Shown: positions 37,678 to 48,913, counted from the first letter of the stretch. The stretch is 64,000 nucleotides of DNA from JAOUJD01 sp963811265 (GCA_963811265.1 CAWEQS010000018.1:1-64000); one strand, 5' to 3'. The notes: generated from the sequence alone by a model not told the origin. Numbers and translations are program-made.

Positions 37678-39771
37678 CTACTTCGGCCAGCGGCCGCTCT
37701 TCGCCGCCTCGACCAGCAGCGGCGCCGGCTGCCAGAACGCCGGGTCGGCGTTCGGATTGGCGGCGAAGCGCTTCATCGTCGCCACCACCGTGTCGAGTCC
37801 CACCTGCTGCGCGTGGAACATCGGGCCGCCGGTGCGGATCGGGAAGCCGTAGCCGGTGAGGTAGACGACGTCGATGTCGCTCGCGCGCAGTGCGATGCCC
37901 TCCTCCAGGATCTTCGCGCCCTCGTTGACGAGCGCGTAAACGCAGCGCTGCACGATCTCCTCGTCGGAGATCGCGCGCGGCGCGACCTCGATCTCGGCGC
38001 GGTACGACGCGATCAGGAGGTCGATCTCGGGGTCGGGCAGCGGCGTGCGGTTGCCGGGCTCGTACCGGTACCAGCCCTTGGCGGTCTTCTGGCCGAGCCG
38101 CCCCATCTCGACGACGCGGTCGGCGATGCGCGAGTACGTGATGTGCGGCTTCTCGATGTAGCGCCGCTGCCGGATCGCGTAGCCGATGTCCATGCCCGCC
38201 ATGTCGTACATCGTGAACGGGCCCATCGCCATGCCGAACCGGGCGAGCGCCGCGTCGACCTGCTGCGGCGACGCGCCTTCGTCGACGAGGAACAGCGACT
38301 GCCGGATGTACTGCTCGAGCATCCGGTTGCCGATGAAGCCGTCGCACACGCCCGAGACGACCGCGACCTTCTTCAGCCGCTTGCCGAGCTGCATCACGGT
38401 GGCCAGCACCTCCTTCGACGTCTTCGCCCCGCGCACGACCTCGAGCAGCCGCATCACGTTGGCGGGACTGAAGAAGTGCGTGCCGATGACGTCCTGCGGG
38501 CGCGAGGTCGCCGCGGCGATCTGGTCGACGTCGAGCGTCGACGTGTTGGTGGCGAGGATCGCGCCGCGCTTCATCGTCGAGTCGAGGCGCGAGAACAGGT
38601 CCTGCTTGACGATCATGTCCTCGTAGGCGGCCTCGATGACGATGTCCGCGGCGCGCAGCGCCGAGAAGTCGAGGGTCGGCTTCAGCAGGGCCACGCGCTT
38701 CTCGACGTCGTCCATCGACATGCGGCCCTTCTTCGCGGTCGCTTCCCAGTTCCGGCGGCAGGTCGCCAGCCCGCGGTCGAGCGCGGCCTGTTCCTTCTCG
38801 TACACCGTCACCGGGATGCCGGCGTTGGCGAAGCTCATCGCGATGCCGCCGCCCATCGTTCCGAAGCCGATGATGGCCGCCGTGCGGATCGGCCGCGTCG
38901 GCGTGTCTTCCGGGACGTCGGGAATCTTCGCCGCCGCCCGCTCCGCGAAGAACGCGTGGCGCAACGCCTTCGACTCGGGCGACTGCACGAGCTCGATGAA
39001 GAGCCCACGCTCGAAGCCCAGGCCCTCGTCGAACGGCTTCGTGACGGCCGCCTCGACCGCGTCGACGCACTTCAGCGGTGCCGGGAGCCCGCGCGCCTGC
39101 TTGGCGATCTCCGCGCGCGCGGCGGCGAACATCGCCGCGGCGTCGGCGCCGGCCGGCAGCGCCACCTTGCGGTCGCGCAGCCTGGGATGGGACGCGCGCG
39201 CCGCCACCTCCTTCGCGAAGGCCAGCACGCCCTCGAACGAACCGCGATCGACGATCTTCTCCACCAGGCCGCTCGCGAGCGCGTCGTCGGCCCGGATCGG
39301 GTCGCCGGAGGTGATCATGCGCAGGCCCTTCTCCGCGCCTACCGCGCGCGGCAACCGTTGCGTGCCGCCAGCGCCCGGAAGCAGGCCGATCTTCACCTCG
39401 GGCAGGGCCATCGACGCGTCGGGCGTGGCGATCCGGTAATTGCAGCCGAGCGAGAGCTCGAGGCCGCCGCCCATGCAGACGCCGTTGATCGCCGCGATCA
39501 CGGGCTTCGAGGACTGCTCCACCTGTTCGATCAGCTGCAGCAGGTTGGGCTCGGCCAGCGCGGCCGGCGTGTTGAACTCGCGGATGTCGGCGCCGCCCGA
39601 GAAGACCTTGTCCGTTCCGGTGATGACGACGGCCTTCACGGCGCTGTCGTCGAGGGCACGCTCGAGCCCCTCGGCCAGCGTCCTGCGGGTGACGTGGCCC
39701 AGTCCGTTGACGGGCGGGTTGTCTATCTGCAGCACCGCCACGTCTCCGCGGCGTTCATAGCGAGTCGTCAT
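37678..39771 (-). CDS. Bifunctional enoyl-CoA hydratase / 3-hydroxyacyl-CoA dehydrogenase
   Basis: A 697-residue FadJ/FadB-type enzyme, intact. The crotonase domain (about 1-190) has both catalytic Glu positions, GGGLELSLGCNY and LPEVKIGLLPGAGGTQRLPR. The NAD domain (about 295-480) begins GFGTMGGGIAMSFANAG and contains the catalytic His in THFFSPANVMRLLEVVRG. C-terminal domains follow. It hydrates enoyl-CoA and oxidises the 3-hydroxyacyl-CoA. No thiolase gene is in the window. Only 30 bases separate it from livF. Confidence 0.93.
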   Translation of the reverse strand: MTTRYERRGDVAVLQIDNPPVNGLGHVTRRTLAEGLERALDDSAVKAVVITGTDKVFSGGADIREFNTPAALAEPNLLQLIEQVEQSSKPVIAAINGVCMGGGLELSLGCNYRIATPDASMALPEVKIGLLPGAGGTQRLPRAVGAEKGLRMITSGDPIRADDALASGLVEKIVDRGSFEGVLAFAKEVAARASHPRLRDRKVALPAGADAAAMFAAARAEIAKQARGLPAPLKCVDAVEAAVTKPFDEGLGFERGLFIELVQSPESKALRHAFFAERAAAKIPDVPEDTPTRPIRTAAIIGFGTMGGGIAMSFANAGIPVTVYEKEQAALDRGLATCRRNWEATAKKGRMSMDDVEKRVALLKPTLDFSALRAADIVIEAAYEDMIVKQDLFSRLDSTMKRGAILATNTSTLDVDQIAAATSRPQDVIGTHFFSPANVMRLLEVVRGAKTSKEVLATVMQLGKRLKKVAVVSGVCDGFIGNRMLEQYIRQSLFLVDEGASPQQVDAALARFGMAMGPFTMYDMAGMDIGYAIRQRRYIEKPHITYSRIADRVVEMGRLGQKTAKGWYRYEPGNRTPLPDPEIDLLIASYRAEIEVAPRAISDEEIVQRCVYALVNEGAKILEEGIALRASDIDVVYLTGYGFPIRTGGPMFHAQQVGLDTVVATMKRFAANPNADPAFWQPAPLLVEAAKSGRWPK

Positions 39772-39801
39772 TGCTTCTCTCCGGGGAAGGATCCGGCGGA
39801 C

Positions 39802-40509
39802 TCAGACTTCGAGCCACTCCTGCCGGATCAGTCGGTTGGCCTTCAGTTCGTCCGGGGTCCCGTGAAAGACCATGTGCCCATGACCCATCACGTAGACGCG
39901 CTGCGAGATCTGCAGCGCGATGGTGAGCTTCTGCTCGATGAGCAGGATCGACAGGCCGCGCTCCTTCAGTTCGCGCAGGAAGGTGCCGACCAGTTCGACG
40001 ATCATCGGAGCGAGTCCCTCGGTGGGCTCGTCGATGATGACGAGCTCCGGGTCACCCATCATCGTACGCGCGAGGGTCAGCATCTGCTGTTCGCCCCCGG
40101 ACAGCACGCCGGCTTCCGTGCGGGCGCGCTCCTGCAGCCGGGGGAACAGGCGGTACACGTCCTCGTAGCCCCAGCGGCCAGGCTTGCGGCCCTTGATGCC
40201 CAGCCGCAGGTTCTCCTCGACGGTCAGCGTCGGGAAGATGTCGCGGTTCTCGGGCACGTAGCCGACTCCGAGGTGCGCGATCTCGTACGTCTTCAGCCGC
40301 GTCAGGTCGCGGCCCTTGAAATCGACCGTGCCGGTGCAGTCCACCAGGCCCATGATGGCCTTCGCCGTGGTCGAGCGGCCCACGCCGTTGCGTCCGAGCA
40401 GGCTGACGATCTCGCCGCGGCCGACGGTGAGGTCCACGCCGTGCAGCACGTGGCTCTTGCCGTAGTAGGCCTGCAGGTTCTCGACGCGAAGCAACGTCTC
40501 GACGCTCAT
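39802..40509 (-). CDS. livF: Branched-chain-type ABC transporter ATPase (LivF)
   Basis: A 235-residue ABC ATPase. Signature LSGGEQQMLTLARTMM, Walker B LVIIDEPTEGLAP and the H-loop region are normal. The Walker A reads GRNGVGRSTT: the otherwise invariant Lys is Arg (codon CGC). It starts two bases upstream of livG's stop region and completes the livHMGF set. Couples ATP hydrolysis to solute import; given the context, the solute may be a carboxylate rather than an amino acid. Confidence 0.93.
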   Translation of the reverse strand: MSVETLLRVENLQAYYGKSHVLHGVDLTVGRGEIVSLLGRNGVGRSTTAKAIMGLVDCTGTVDFKGRDLTRLKTYEIAHLGVGYVPENRDIFPTLTVEENLRLGIKGRKPGRWGYEDVYRLFPRLQERARTEAGVLSGGEQQMLTLARTMMGDPELVIIDEPTEGLAPMIVELVGTFLRELKERGLSILLIEQKLTIALQISQRVYVMGHGHMVFHGTPDELKANRLIRQEWLEV

Positions 40510-40510
40510 C

Positions 40511-41278
40511 TCATGCGTGCTCCGCCTGCGTGCCCAGGTAGGCTTCCCTGACCGCCGCGTTGCCGCGGATCTCGGCCGGCGTGCCGGTGGCGATCACCTG
40601 GCCGTAGACGACCACCGAGATCCGGTCGGCCAGCCCGAACACGACGCCCATGTCGTGCTCGACCATCAGCAGCGTCTTGCCGACGGTCACGTCACGGATC
40701 AGGTCGACCGCTCGCCTGCTCTCGGCCCGGCTCATGCCGGCCGTGGGCTCGTCGAGCAGGATGACGTTCGCGCCGCCGGCGATCGTGATTCCGATCTCGA
40801 GCGCCCTCTGCTCGGCGTACGTGAGCAGGCCTGCCTGGATGTCGCGCCGGCGCTTCAGGCCGACGCGCGCGAGGACTTCCTCCGCGCGTTGTTCCGCATC
40901 CTCGAGCTTGTTCAGGTTCTTCCAGAAGGCGTACCGGTGCCCGAGCGACCACAGCACCGAACAGCGCAGGTTCTCGAACACGCTCAGGCGATGGAACAGG
41001 TTCGTGATCTGGAAGCTGCGCGACAGTCCGAGGCGGCTGATCTCGAACGGCTTGCGCTGCGTGATGTCCGCCCCGTTCAGCCGGATGCGCCCCGAGGTGG
41101 CATGGAACCGACCGCTGATCAGGTTGAACAGCGTCGACTTGCCGGCACCATTGGGGCCGATGATCGCGTGGCGCTCGCCGGCCGGCACCGCGAGCGTGAT
41201 GCCGCGGATGATCTCGGTCTTGTCGAACCGCTTCGTGACGCCGTCGAGCTCCAGCGCGGGGGTGTCCGGTCCGCTCAT
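40511..41278 (-). CDS. livG: Branched-chain-type ABC transporter ATPase (LivG)
   Basis: A 255-residue ABC ATPase with canonical Walker A GPNGAGKST, LSRSFQITNLF (Q-loop), a variant signature LLTYAEQRALEIG in place of LSYGQQ, Walker B VILLDEPTAGMS and VEHDMGVVFGLADR. The ATG at 41278 overlaps the livM stop by four bases. It forms a heterodimer with LivF. Confidence 0.93.
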   Translation of the reverse strand: MSGPDTPALELDGVTKRFDKTEIIRGITLAVPAGERHAIIGPNGAGKSTLFNLISGRFHATSGRIRLNGADITQRKPFEISRLGLSRSFQITNLFHRLSVFENLRCSVLWSLGHRYAFWKNLNKLEDAEQRAEEVLARVGLKRRRDIQAGLLTYAEQRALEIGITIAGGANVILLDEPTAGMSRAESRRAVDLIRDVTVGKTLLMVEHDMGVVFGLADRISVVVYGQVIATGTPAEIRGNAAVREAYLGTQAEHA

Positions 41279-42594
41279 GGATTCTCCCGGATCCAGTCCT
41301 CGATCTCGACCTGCACCGCGTCCCACTGCTCCTTGAAGCGGCGGCGGTAGTACTCGAAGGCCGCGCCCGCCGCGAGGAACACCGAGGTCGCGAACACCCA
41401 GGCGTTGGCGCGCGTGGCGTCGAACAGGAAGCCGAAGAGCCGCACGCTGTTGCCCTGCCCGACATTCAGCGTCACGTGGTACATCAGTTCGATCAGCATC
41501 ACGGCGCCGAAGGCGAGCGCGAGCGCGGCCGCCAGCACGCCGAAGTACGGGTCGCGCAGCCGCCCGAACTTCCTGAACTTCATCACGCGCAGGTTCATCA
41601 GGATCAGGCTCGAAAGGCCGCCGGGCGCGAACATCACCAGCAGGACGAAGAACACGCCCAGGTACAGCTGCCACGCCTTCGTGAATTCGGACAGGGCCAC
41701 CGCGAAGATCACGAACACGATCGCGCCCAGGATCGGGCCGAAGAAGAACGTCACCCCGCCGATGAACGCCGCGAGCAGCACGCCGCCGGACCGGATCGCG
41801 TGCACGTTCTCCGCGCTGACGATCTCGAAGTTGATGGCGGTGAGGCCGCCCGCGATGCCCGCGAAGAAGCTGGACAGGATCAGCATCAGCCAGCGCACGC
41901 GCTGCGTGTTGTAGCCGATGAACTCGGCGCGCTCGGGGTTGTCGCGCACCGCGTTGGCGATGCGGCCGAGCGGCGTGTGCGTCAGCGCGAACATCGCGAC
42001 CATGCAGGCGAAGGACCACGCCGCGATCAGGTAGTAGACCTGGATCGCCGGGCCGAACGTGAGCCCCGGGATGCCGAGGAACGGCGCGCCCGCGGCGCGG
42101 TCGCCGGTGATGCCGCCCTCGCCCCCGAAGAAGCCGGGGAACATCAGGGACGCGGCGAACACCATCTCGCCGATGCCCAGCGTGATCATCGCGAACGGCG
42201 TGCCGGCCTTCTTCGTCGTCAGGTAGCCGAACACGACGCCGAACAACGCGCCCGCCAGGCCGCCGATCAGCGGCAGCAGCGAGATCGGCCACGCCAGCGT
42301 CCCGGCGCCGATCGCCTTCATCGCGTGCATCGCGAAGAAGGCGCCGAGGCCGGAGTAGACGGCGTGCCCGAACGACAGCATGCCGCTCTGCCCCAGCAGC
42401 ATGTTGTAGGAGAGCGCGAAGATGATCATGATGCCCATCTGCGACATCAGCGTCAGGGCGAAGCCCTTGCTGAAGAAGGCCGGCATCACGATGAACAGGA
42501 ACGCCGTGAAGCCCCAGACGACCCAGCGGCCGAAGTTCAGCGGCTTGTAGGCGATCTGCCCCACGTTCGGCGGAAAGACGGAGTCCGGCGCCAC
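41275..42594 (-). CDS. livM: Branched-chain-type ABC transporter permease (LivM)
   Basis: A 439-residue permease, longer than typical LivM (about 320-420) because of an extra C-terminal pair of helices (about 350-430). The conserved core begins SYNMLLGQSGMLSFGHAVYSG and includes GSRVAGTPFAMITL-like KKAGTPFAMITLGIGEM and FFGPILGAIVF. The GTG at 42594, overlapping nothing but one base after livH's stop, gives APDSVFPPNVGQIAYKPL; an upstream start at 42636 is unlikely. It overlaps livG by four bases. Confidence 0.92.
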   Translation of the reverse strand: MAPDSVFPPNVGQIAYKPLNFGRWVVWGFTAFLFIVMPAFFSKGFALTLMSQMGIMIIFALSYNMLLGQSGMLSFGHAVYSGLGAFFAMHAMKAIGAGTLAWPISLLPLIGGLAGALFGVVFGYLTTKKAGTPFAMITLGIGEMVFAASLMFPGFFGGEGGITGDRAAGAPFLGIPGLTFGPAIQVYYLIAAWSFACMVAMFALTHTPLGRIANAVRDNPERAEFIGYNTQRVRWLMLILSSFFAGIAGGLTAINFEIVSAENVHAIRSGGVLLAAFIGGVTFFFGPILGAIVFVIFAVALSEFTKAWQLYLGVFFVLLVMFAPGGLSSLILMNLRVMKFRKFGRLRDPYFGVLAAALALAFGAVMLIELMYHVTLNVGQGNSVRLFGFLFDATRANAWVFATSVFLAAGAAFEYYRRRFKEQWDAVQVEIEDWIRENP

Positions 42595-42595
42595 G

Positions 42596-43549
42596 TCAGT
42601 CCTCGCGGGTCCCGAGCAGGCCCTTGGGCCGGACAATCAGGATCAGCACCAGCAGCAGGTAAGGCAGCACCGGCGCGACCTGCGAAAGCGTCAGCTTCAG
42701 CACCTCGTAGCCCGGCGTGCCGGGCCCGACGCTCGCGCCGAGCGCGTTGAGGCCGGAAGCGACGGACCAGTCGGACACCTTGCCGAAACTTTCCAGCAGG
42801 CCGATCAGAAGCGCCGCGACGAAGGCGCCGGCGAGCGAACCCATGCCGCCGACGACGATGACCACGAAGACGATCGCGCCGACGGTGCCGGCCATCGCGG
42901 GCTCGGTCACGAACGCGTTGCCGCCGACCACGCCGGCGAGACCGGCCAGCGCCGAGCCGCCGCCGAACACCAGCATGAACACTCGCGGCACGTTGTGCCC
43001 GAGCGCCTCGACCTGCTGCGGATGCGCCAGCGCCGCCTGGATCACGAGGCCGATGCGCGTGCGGGTCAGCACCAGCCAGATGGCGACCAGCATGGCGATC
43101 GCCACCGCCATCATGAACATGCGGTACTGGGGGAAGATCACGTTGAACGACTGCAGCCACCCCACGGGCCCGTCGAGCTCGGCCGGCACGCGGTACGGCA
43201 CCGCGGCGCGGCCCCAGATCACCTGCACGAGTTCGACGACGATGTACGACAGCCCGAACGTGAACAGCAGCTCGGGCACGTGGCCCCACTTGTGCACCCG
43301 GCGCAGGCCCCAGCGCTCGACGAGGGCGCCGAGCGCGAACAGCACGAGCGGCGCCAGCACCAGCGCCGCCCAGAAGCCGATCCACGTGCTGATCTGGTAG
43401 GCGACGTACGCGCCCAGCATGTAGAAGCTGGCGTGCGCGAAGTTCAGCACGCCCATCATCGAGAAGATCAGCGTGAGGCCGGCCGCGAGCATGAACAGCA
43501 GCAGCCCGTAGCTGATGCCGATCAGTGCCTGGCTGACGATCGATTCCAT
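42596..43549 (-). CDS. livH: Branched-chain-type ABC transporter permease (LivH)
   Basis: A 317-residue permease: ISYGLLLFMLAAGLTLIFSM, MGVLNFAHASFYMLGAY and the cytoplasmic loop GLVIQAALAHPQQVEALGHN. It pairs with LivM to form the membrane channel. It lies just downstream of a hairpin that follows the binding-protein gene, so its expression may depend on read-through. Confidence 0.93.
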   Translation of the reverse strand: MESIVSQALIGISYGLLLFMLAAGLTLIFSMMGVLNFAHASFYMLGAYVAYQISTWIGFWAALVLAPLVLFALGALVERWGLRRVHKWGHVPELLFTFGLSYIVVELVQVIWGRAAVPYRVPAELDGPVGWLQSFNVIFPQYRMFMMAVAIAMLVAIWLVLTRTRIGLVIQAALAHPQQVEALGHNVPRVFMLVFGGGSALAGLAGVVGGNAFVTEPAMAGTVGAIVFVVIVVGGMGSLAGAFVAALLIGLLESFGKVSDWSVASGLNALGASVGPGTPGYEVLKLTLSQVAPVLPYLLLVLILIVRPKGLLGTRED

Positions 43550-43570
43550 CGGGGCCGTGGACGTGAATGC

Positions 43571-43597
43571 AAAACCGGCCCGGGGGTGCCGGGCCGG
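43571..43597 (-). terminator. Rho-independent terminator-like hairpin between livK and livH
   Basis: On the minus strand an eight-pair GC stem (CCGGCCCG with CGGGCCGG) with a short loop is followed by TTTT. It sits 24 bases after the livK stop and 22 before the livH start. With so short a run of U it may terminate only partly, leaving more binding protein than permease mRNA. Confidence 0.6.
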
Positions 43598-43620
43598 AGG
43601 TGCTCACCGCATGGGCGGGA

Positions 43621-44934
43621 TTACTGGGGACGCGCCGGGCGCTTCATGTTGCAGCTCGTCGGCTGCGATGCGACGTAGGTCGGGAACGCCACCTCGGTCT
43701 TCCACGTGTAGCCGGTCTTCTCGACGTCGTGCTTGTTCTGGCCGCCGACCTTCGTCCAGGACGAGATCCAAAGCGGCTGCAGCAACTGGTGGTCGGCTGC
43801 GCGCATCTCGATGTCGCCGTGCAGGCTGGCCATCTTCGCGCCTTCCATCGCGTACGCGACCTTCAGCGGGTCGCTCGATCCGGTGCGCTTCATCGCGTCG
43901 GCAAGCATCGTCAGCGACGTGTAGGTCGCCAACGCGTACCACTCCTCGTTGAACCGCTTCTTGAACTCGAGGTACTGCTTCTCGCCCGGATAGTCCGGGG
44001 CGATGTTCGGGTGCCAGTATGCAACCTGCCGCATGCGGTTCTCGCCCGCCGGTCCCACCGCCGTCGGCGTGCCGATGACGCCGGCGTAGTACGTGTAGAA
44101 GTTGGCGTTCAGGCCGGCGTCGCGCGCGGCGCGCACGAGCAGCGCGAGGTCCGGGCCCCAGTTGCCGGTGATCACGGTGTCCGCGTTCGCCGCGCGCATC
44201 TTGGCGATGTACGGCGCGAAGTCGCGCACCTGGCCGAGCGGATGCAGGTCCTCGCCGACGATCTTGACGTCGGGCCGCTTCTTCGCCAGGAGTTCCTTGG
44301 CGACGCGCGCGACCTGCTGGCCGTGCGAGTAGTTCTGGTTGATCAGGAAGACGTTCTTCACCTCCGGACGATCCTTGATGTAGGTCGTCAGGGCTTCCAT
44401 CTTCATGTCGGTGTTGGCGTCGAAGCGGAAGTGCCAGAAGCTGCACTTGCTGTTGGTGAGGTCGGGATCGACGGCGGCGTAGTTCAGGAAGACGATGGCC
44501 TGGCCCGGGTTGCGCTCGTTGTGCTTCTCGATCGCGTCGATCAGCGCCAGCGCGGCGCCCGAACCCTGTCCCTGCACCACGTACCGGATGCCCTGGTCGA
44601 TCACCTGCTTGAGGACCGTCAGCGTCTCCTGCGGCGACGCCTTGTTGTCGAACGAGACCATCTCGAACTTCACGCCCGGCCCGGCCAGCTGCTGGGCGTT
44701 GATCGCGTCGACCGTGAACTGGAAGTGCTTCAGCAGGTTCGAGCCCACGCCGGCAAACGGGCCGGACAGCGGATCGATATAGGCGATCTTGATGGTCTGC
44801 GCGGTCGCGGCAGGGGCGGATGCCGCCTTCGCCGGGCCGGCCTTGGCCTGCGCCAGGGCACCGGTGGCGAACAGGCAGCCAGCCGCACCGATGATCAATG
44901 CATTGATCCAGCGAAGGGCAAAGCGGCGGTTCAT
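43621..44934 (-). CDS. ABC transporter substrate-binding protein (LivK-like)
   Basis: A 437-residue periplasmic binding protein. Signal peptide LIIGAAGCLFATGALAQ, then an Ala-rich linker and the two-lobed LivJ-like domain (IKIAYIDPLSGPFAGVGSN, VVQGQGSGAALALIDAI, YWHPNIAPDYPGEKQYLEFKKR). Two Cys (in NSKCSFWHF and the C-terminal QPTSCNMKR) could form a disulfide. A strong AAGGAGAC site precedes the ATG. Substrate is not predictable; neighbours point to an acid processed through acyl-CoA. Confidence 0.9.
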   Translation of the reverse strand: MNRRFALRWINALIIGAAGCLFATGALAQAKAGPAKAASAPAATAQTIKIAYIDPLSGPFAGVGSNLLKHFQFTVDAINAQQLAGPGVKFEMVSFDNKASPQETLTVLKQVIDQGIRYVVQGQGSGAALALIDAIEKHNERNPGQAIVFLNYAAVDPDLTNSKCSFWHFRFDANTDMKMEALTTYIKDRPEVKNVFLINQNYSHGQQVARVAKELLAKKRPDVKIVGEDLHPLGQVRDFAPYIAKMRAANADTVITGNWGPDLALLVRAARDAGLNANFYTYYAGVIGTPTAVGPAGENRMRQVAYWHPNIAPDYPGEKQYLEFKKRFNEEWYALATYTSLTMLADAMKRTGSSDPLKVAYAMEGAKMASLHGDIEMRAADHQLLQPLWISSWTKVGGQNKHDVEKTGYTWKTEVAFPTYVASQPTSCNMKRPARPQ

Positions 44935-45103
44935 TCAGTTGTCTCCTTGTGGCTCGTGCCTGGAATCGAGTCTTGTTCGACCGCTTCGAGCGGCGGTCAG
45001 GCCGGGCAGAATACTTCAGCCGTCCGGTCCGGACAAAGCGGCGCGGGCCGGAACAAACCCCAGTGCCGCGGCGCCGCGAGGCGCCCCTGCCGGACCGGCG
45101 TCC

Positions 45104-46750
<1,647 letters not shown>

Positions 46751-46904
46751 GGTTCCTGTCTCCCCGTATGTGTTTGTTGCCGCGCGCTTCTGATGGTTGC
46801 TTTCGCCCGGCTTCGACCCAACATGCTCCGGAGTCGTCCACTCCGCGTCAAGTCGAACGTTGCGGGCGACGCCTCTCGACGCGAGCGGCAGCCCGCCCCG
46901 TAGA

Positions 46905-48467
46905 ATGCGCCTCCCCCCGGAGACCCCGTTGGACGCCCCTGTCGCCCTCCCGCTGACCTCGACCGCTGCGGCCGCCGTGCCGGCGGTGGATCTCGGCCTG
47001 CGCTTCGACAACTCGTTCGCCCGCCTGCCCGGGACGTTCTACACACGGCTCGCGCCCACGCCGCTGCCCGATCCGTACCTGGTCGCGTACTCCGAGTCCG
47101 CCGCGCAGCTGATCGGTCTCGACCCCGTTCGCCTGCGATCCGGCGCCGCCGTGGAAGCGCTGACCGGCAATCGCCCGGTCGCCGGCGCCGAGCCGCTCGC
47201 CGCCGTCTACTCCGGGCACCAGTTCGGTGTCTACGTGCCCCGGCTCGGCGACGGCCGGGCGATCCTGCTCGGCGAGGCGGTCGGTGCCGAGGGTGCGCAC
47301 TGGGAGCTGCAGCTGAAGGGCGCCGGCAAGACGCCGTACTCGCGGATGGGCGACGGCCGCGCGGTGCTCCGCTCTTCGATCCGCGAGTTCCTGTGTTCCG
47401 AGGCGCTGCATCACCTCGGCATTCCGTCCACCCGCGCGCTGGCGGTGGTCGGCTCCGACACCCCGGTGATCCGCGAGACCGTCGAAACCGCGGCCGTCGC
47501 CACCCGCATGTCGCCGAGCTTCGTGCGCTTCGGGTCCTTCGAGTATTTCTACTGGACCGAGCAGCACGACGCGCTGAAGCAACTGGCCGATTACGTGATC
47601 GACCGGTTCTACCCTGAGAGCCGGGACGCGCCCCACCCCTACCTGCACTTCCTCGAGCAGGTCGCGCGCAAGACGGCGCGCCTGTTCGCGCAATGGCAGG
47701 GCGTCGGCTTCTGCCACGGCGTGCTGAACACCGACAACATGTCGATCCTCGGGCTGACGATCGACTACGGGCCGTTCGGCTTCATGGACGCGTTCGACGC
47801 GGGCTACGTCTGCAACCACAGCGACTCGCACGGCCGCTATGCCTACAACATGCAGCCGCAGATCGCGCACTGGAACCTGTACGCGCTGGGCCAGGCGCTG
47901 GTGCCGCTGACCGAGGACCTCGAAGCGACCAAGGCTGCGATCGATGCCTTCGTCGACGAATACTCGCGCGCGATCGACGACGTCTTCCGTGCCAAGCTCG
48001 GACTGTCGACGGCGCAGGCGGACGACGAGGCGCTCGTCAACGGCCTGATCGACCTGCTGAACGCCAACCACACCGACTGGCCGCGCTTCTGGCGGCGCCT
48101 GTCGCACCTGCGCGTCGACGCCACGGACTCCGCGCAGGACGCGCCGGTGCGCGACCTGGTGATCGACCGGCCGGCGTTCGACGCCTGGGCTGCGAAGTAC
48201 CGCGCCCGGCTGCGCGCCGAGGGCAGCGGCGATGCCGACCGGCGCGCGCGGATGGATCGCGTCAACCCCAAGTACGTGCTGCGCAATCACCTCGCGGAAA
48301 CCGCGATCCGCAAGGCGCGCGGCGACGATGGCGAGCGCGACTTCGGCGAGGTCGCGCGACTGCTGAAAGTGCTCGAACGCCCGTTCGACGAGCAGCCCGA
48401 GTTCGAGGCGTACGCCGCGGAGCCCCCCGACTGGGCGCGCTCGCTCGAGCTGTCGTGTTCGTCCTGA
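46905..48467 (+). CDS. selO: Protein adenylyltransferase SelO (YdiU)
   Basis: A 520-residue pseudokinase that transfers AMP to Ser, Thr or Tyr of target proteins. YSGHQFGVYVPRLGDGRA, LQLKGAGKTPYSRMGDGRA, VLRSSIREFLCSEALHHLG, the catalytic-loop-like GVLNTDNMSILGLT and the DFG-equivalent DYGPFGFMD are present. It ends in LSCSS, the redox-active Cys position that is selenocysteine in animal SelO. The ATG at 46905 is chosen since the protein then has family length. Followed by msrB after 10 bases, both acting in redox stress. Confidence 0.93.
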   Translation: MRLPPETPLDAPVALPLTSTAAAAVPAVDLGLRFDNSFARLPGTFYTRLAPTPLPDPYLVAYSESAAQLIGLDPVRLRSGAAVEALTGNRPVAGAEPLAAVYSGHQFGVYVPRLGDGRAILLGEAVGAEGAHWELQLKGAGKTPYSRMGDGRAVLRSSIREFLCSEALHHLGIPSTRALAVVGSDTPVIRETVETAAVATRMSPSFVRFGSFEYFYWTEQHDALKQLADYVIDRFYPESRDAPHPYLHFLEQVARKTARLFAQWQGVGFCHGVLNTDNMSILGLTIDYGPFGFMDAFDAGYVCNHSDSHGRYAYNMQPQIAHWNLYALGQALVPLTEDLEATKAAIDAFVDEYSRAIDDVFRAKLGLSTAQADDEALVNGLIDLLNANHTDWPRFWRRLSHLRVDATDSAQDAPVRDLVIDRPAFDAWAAKYRARLRAEGSGDADRRARMDRVNPKYVLRNHLAETAIRKARGDDGERDFGEVARLLKVLERPFDEQPEFEAYAAEPPDWARSLELSCSS

Positions 48468-48477
48468 GGAGACCCGC

Positions 48478-48913
48478 ATGGACAAGGTGAAGAAGCCCGA
48501 GGCCGAATGGCGCAGGCAGTTGTCGCCGATGGAGTACTCGGTGACGCGCGAGAAGGCGACCGAACGCGCCTTCACGGGCCGCTACTGGGACCACCATGAG
48601 GAAGGCATCTATCGCTGCGTGTGCTGCGGCACGGCGCTGTTCGCCTCCGACACCAAGTTCGATTCCGGCTGCGGCTGGCCGAGCTACTTCAAGGCGCTCG
48701 ACCCGGCCAACGTGCGGGAGGAGCGCGACGCGAGCCACGGGATGATCCGCACCGAGATCCTGTGCAACGTCTGCGACGCGCACCTCGGGCACGTCTTCCC
48801 GGACGGCCCGCCGCCCGACCGGCCTGCGCTACTGCATCAACTCCGCGTCGCTGAAGTTCGAGCCGAATCCTTTCGAGCCGACGACGCCCATGCCCACCGA
48901 CAAAGGCGCCTGA
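48478..48913 (+). CDS. msrB: Peptide methionine-(R)-S-oxide reductase, frame broken once
   Basis: About 144 residues after repair. Structural zinc motifs CVCCG and CNVCD and GCGWPSYFKAL are in the first frame. An extra G near 48815 shifts the remainder, which in the corrected frame reads PTGLRYCINSASLKFEP with the catalytic Cys in RYCINS. Reduces methionine-R-sulfoxide in proteins. GGAG precedes the ATG. Its stop overlaps the yciB start. Confidence 0.88.

Noticed and set aside
37657..40551. 964-codon plus-strand frame opposite the fadJ-like gene and livF
   Set aside because: No recognisable motif; opposite strand encodes well-supported enzymes.
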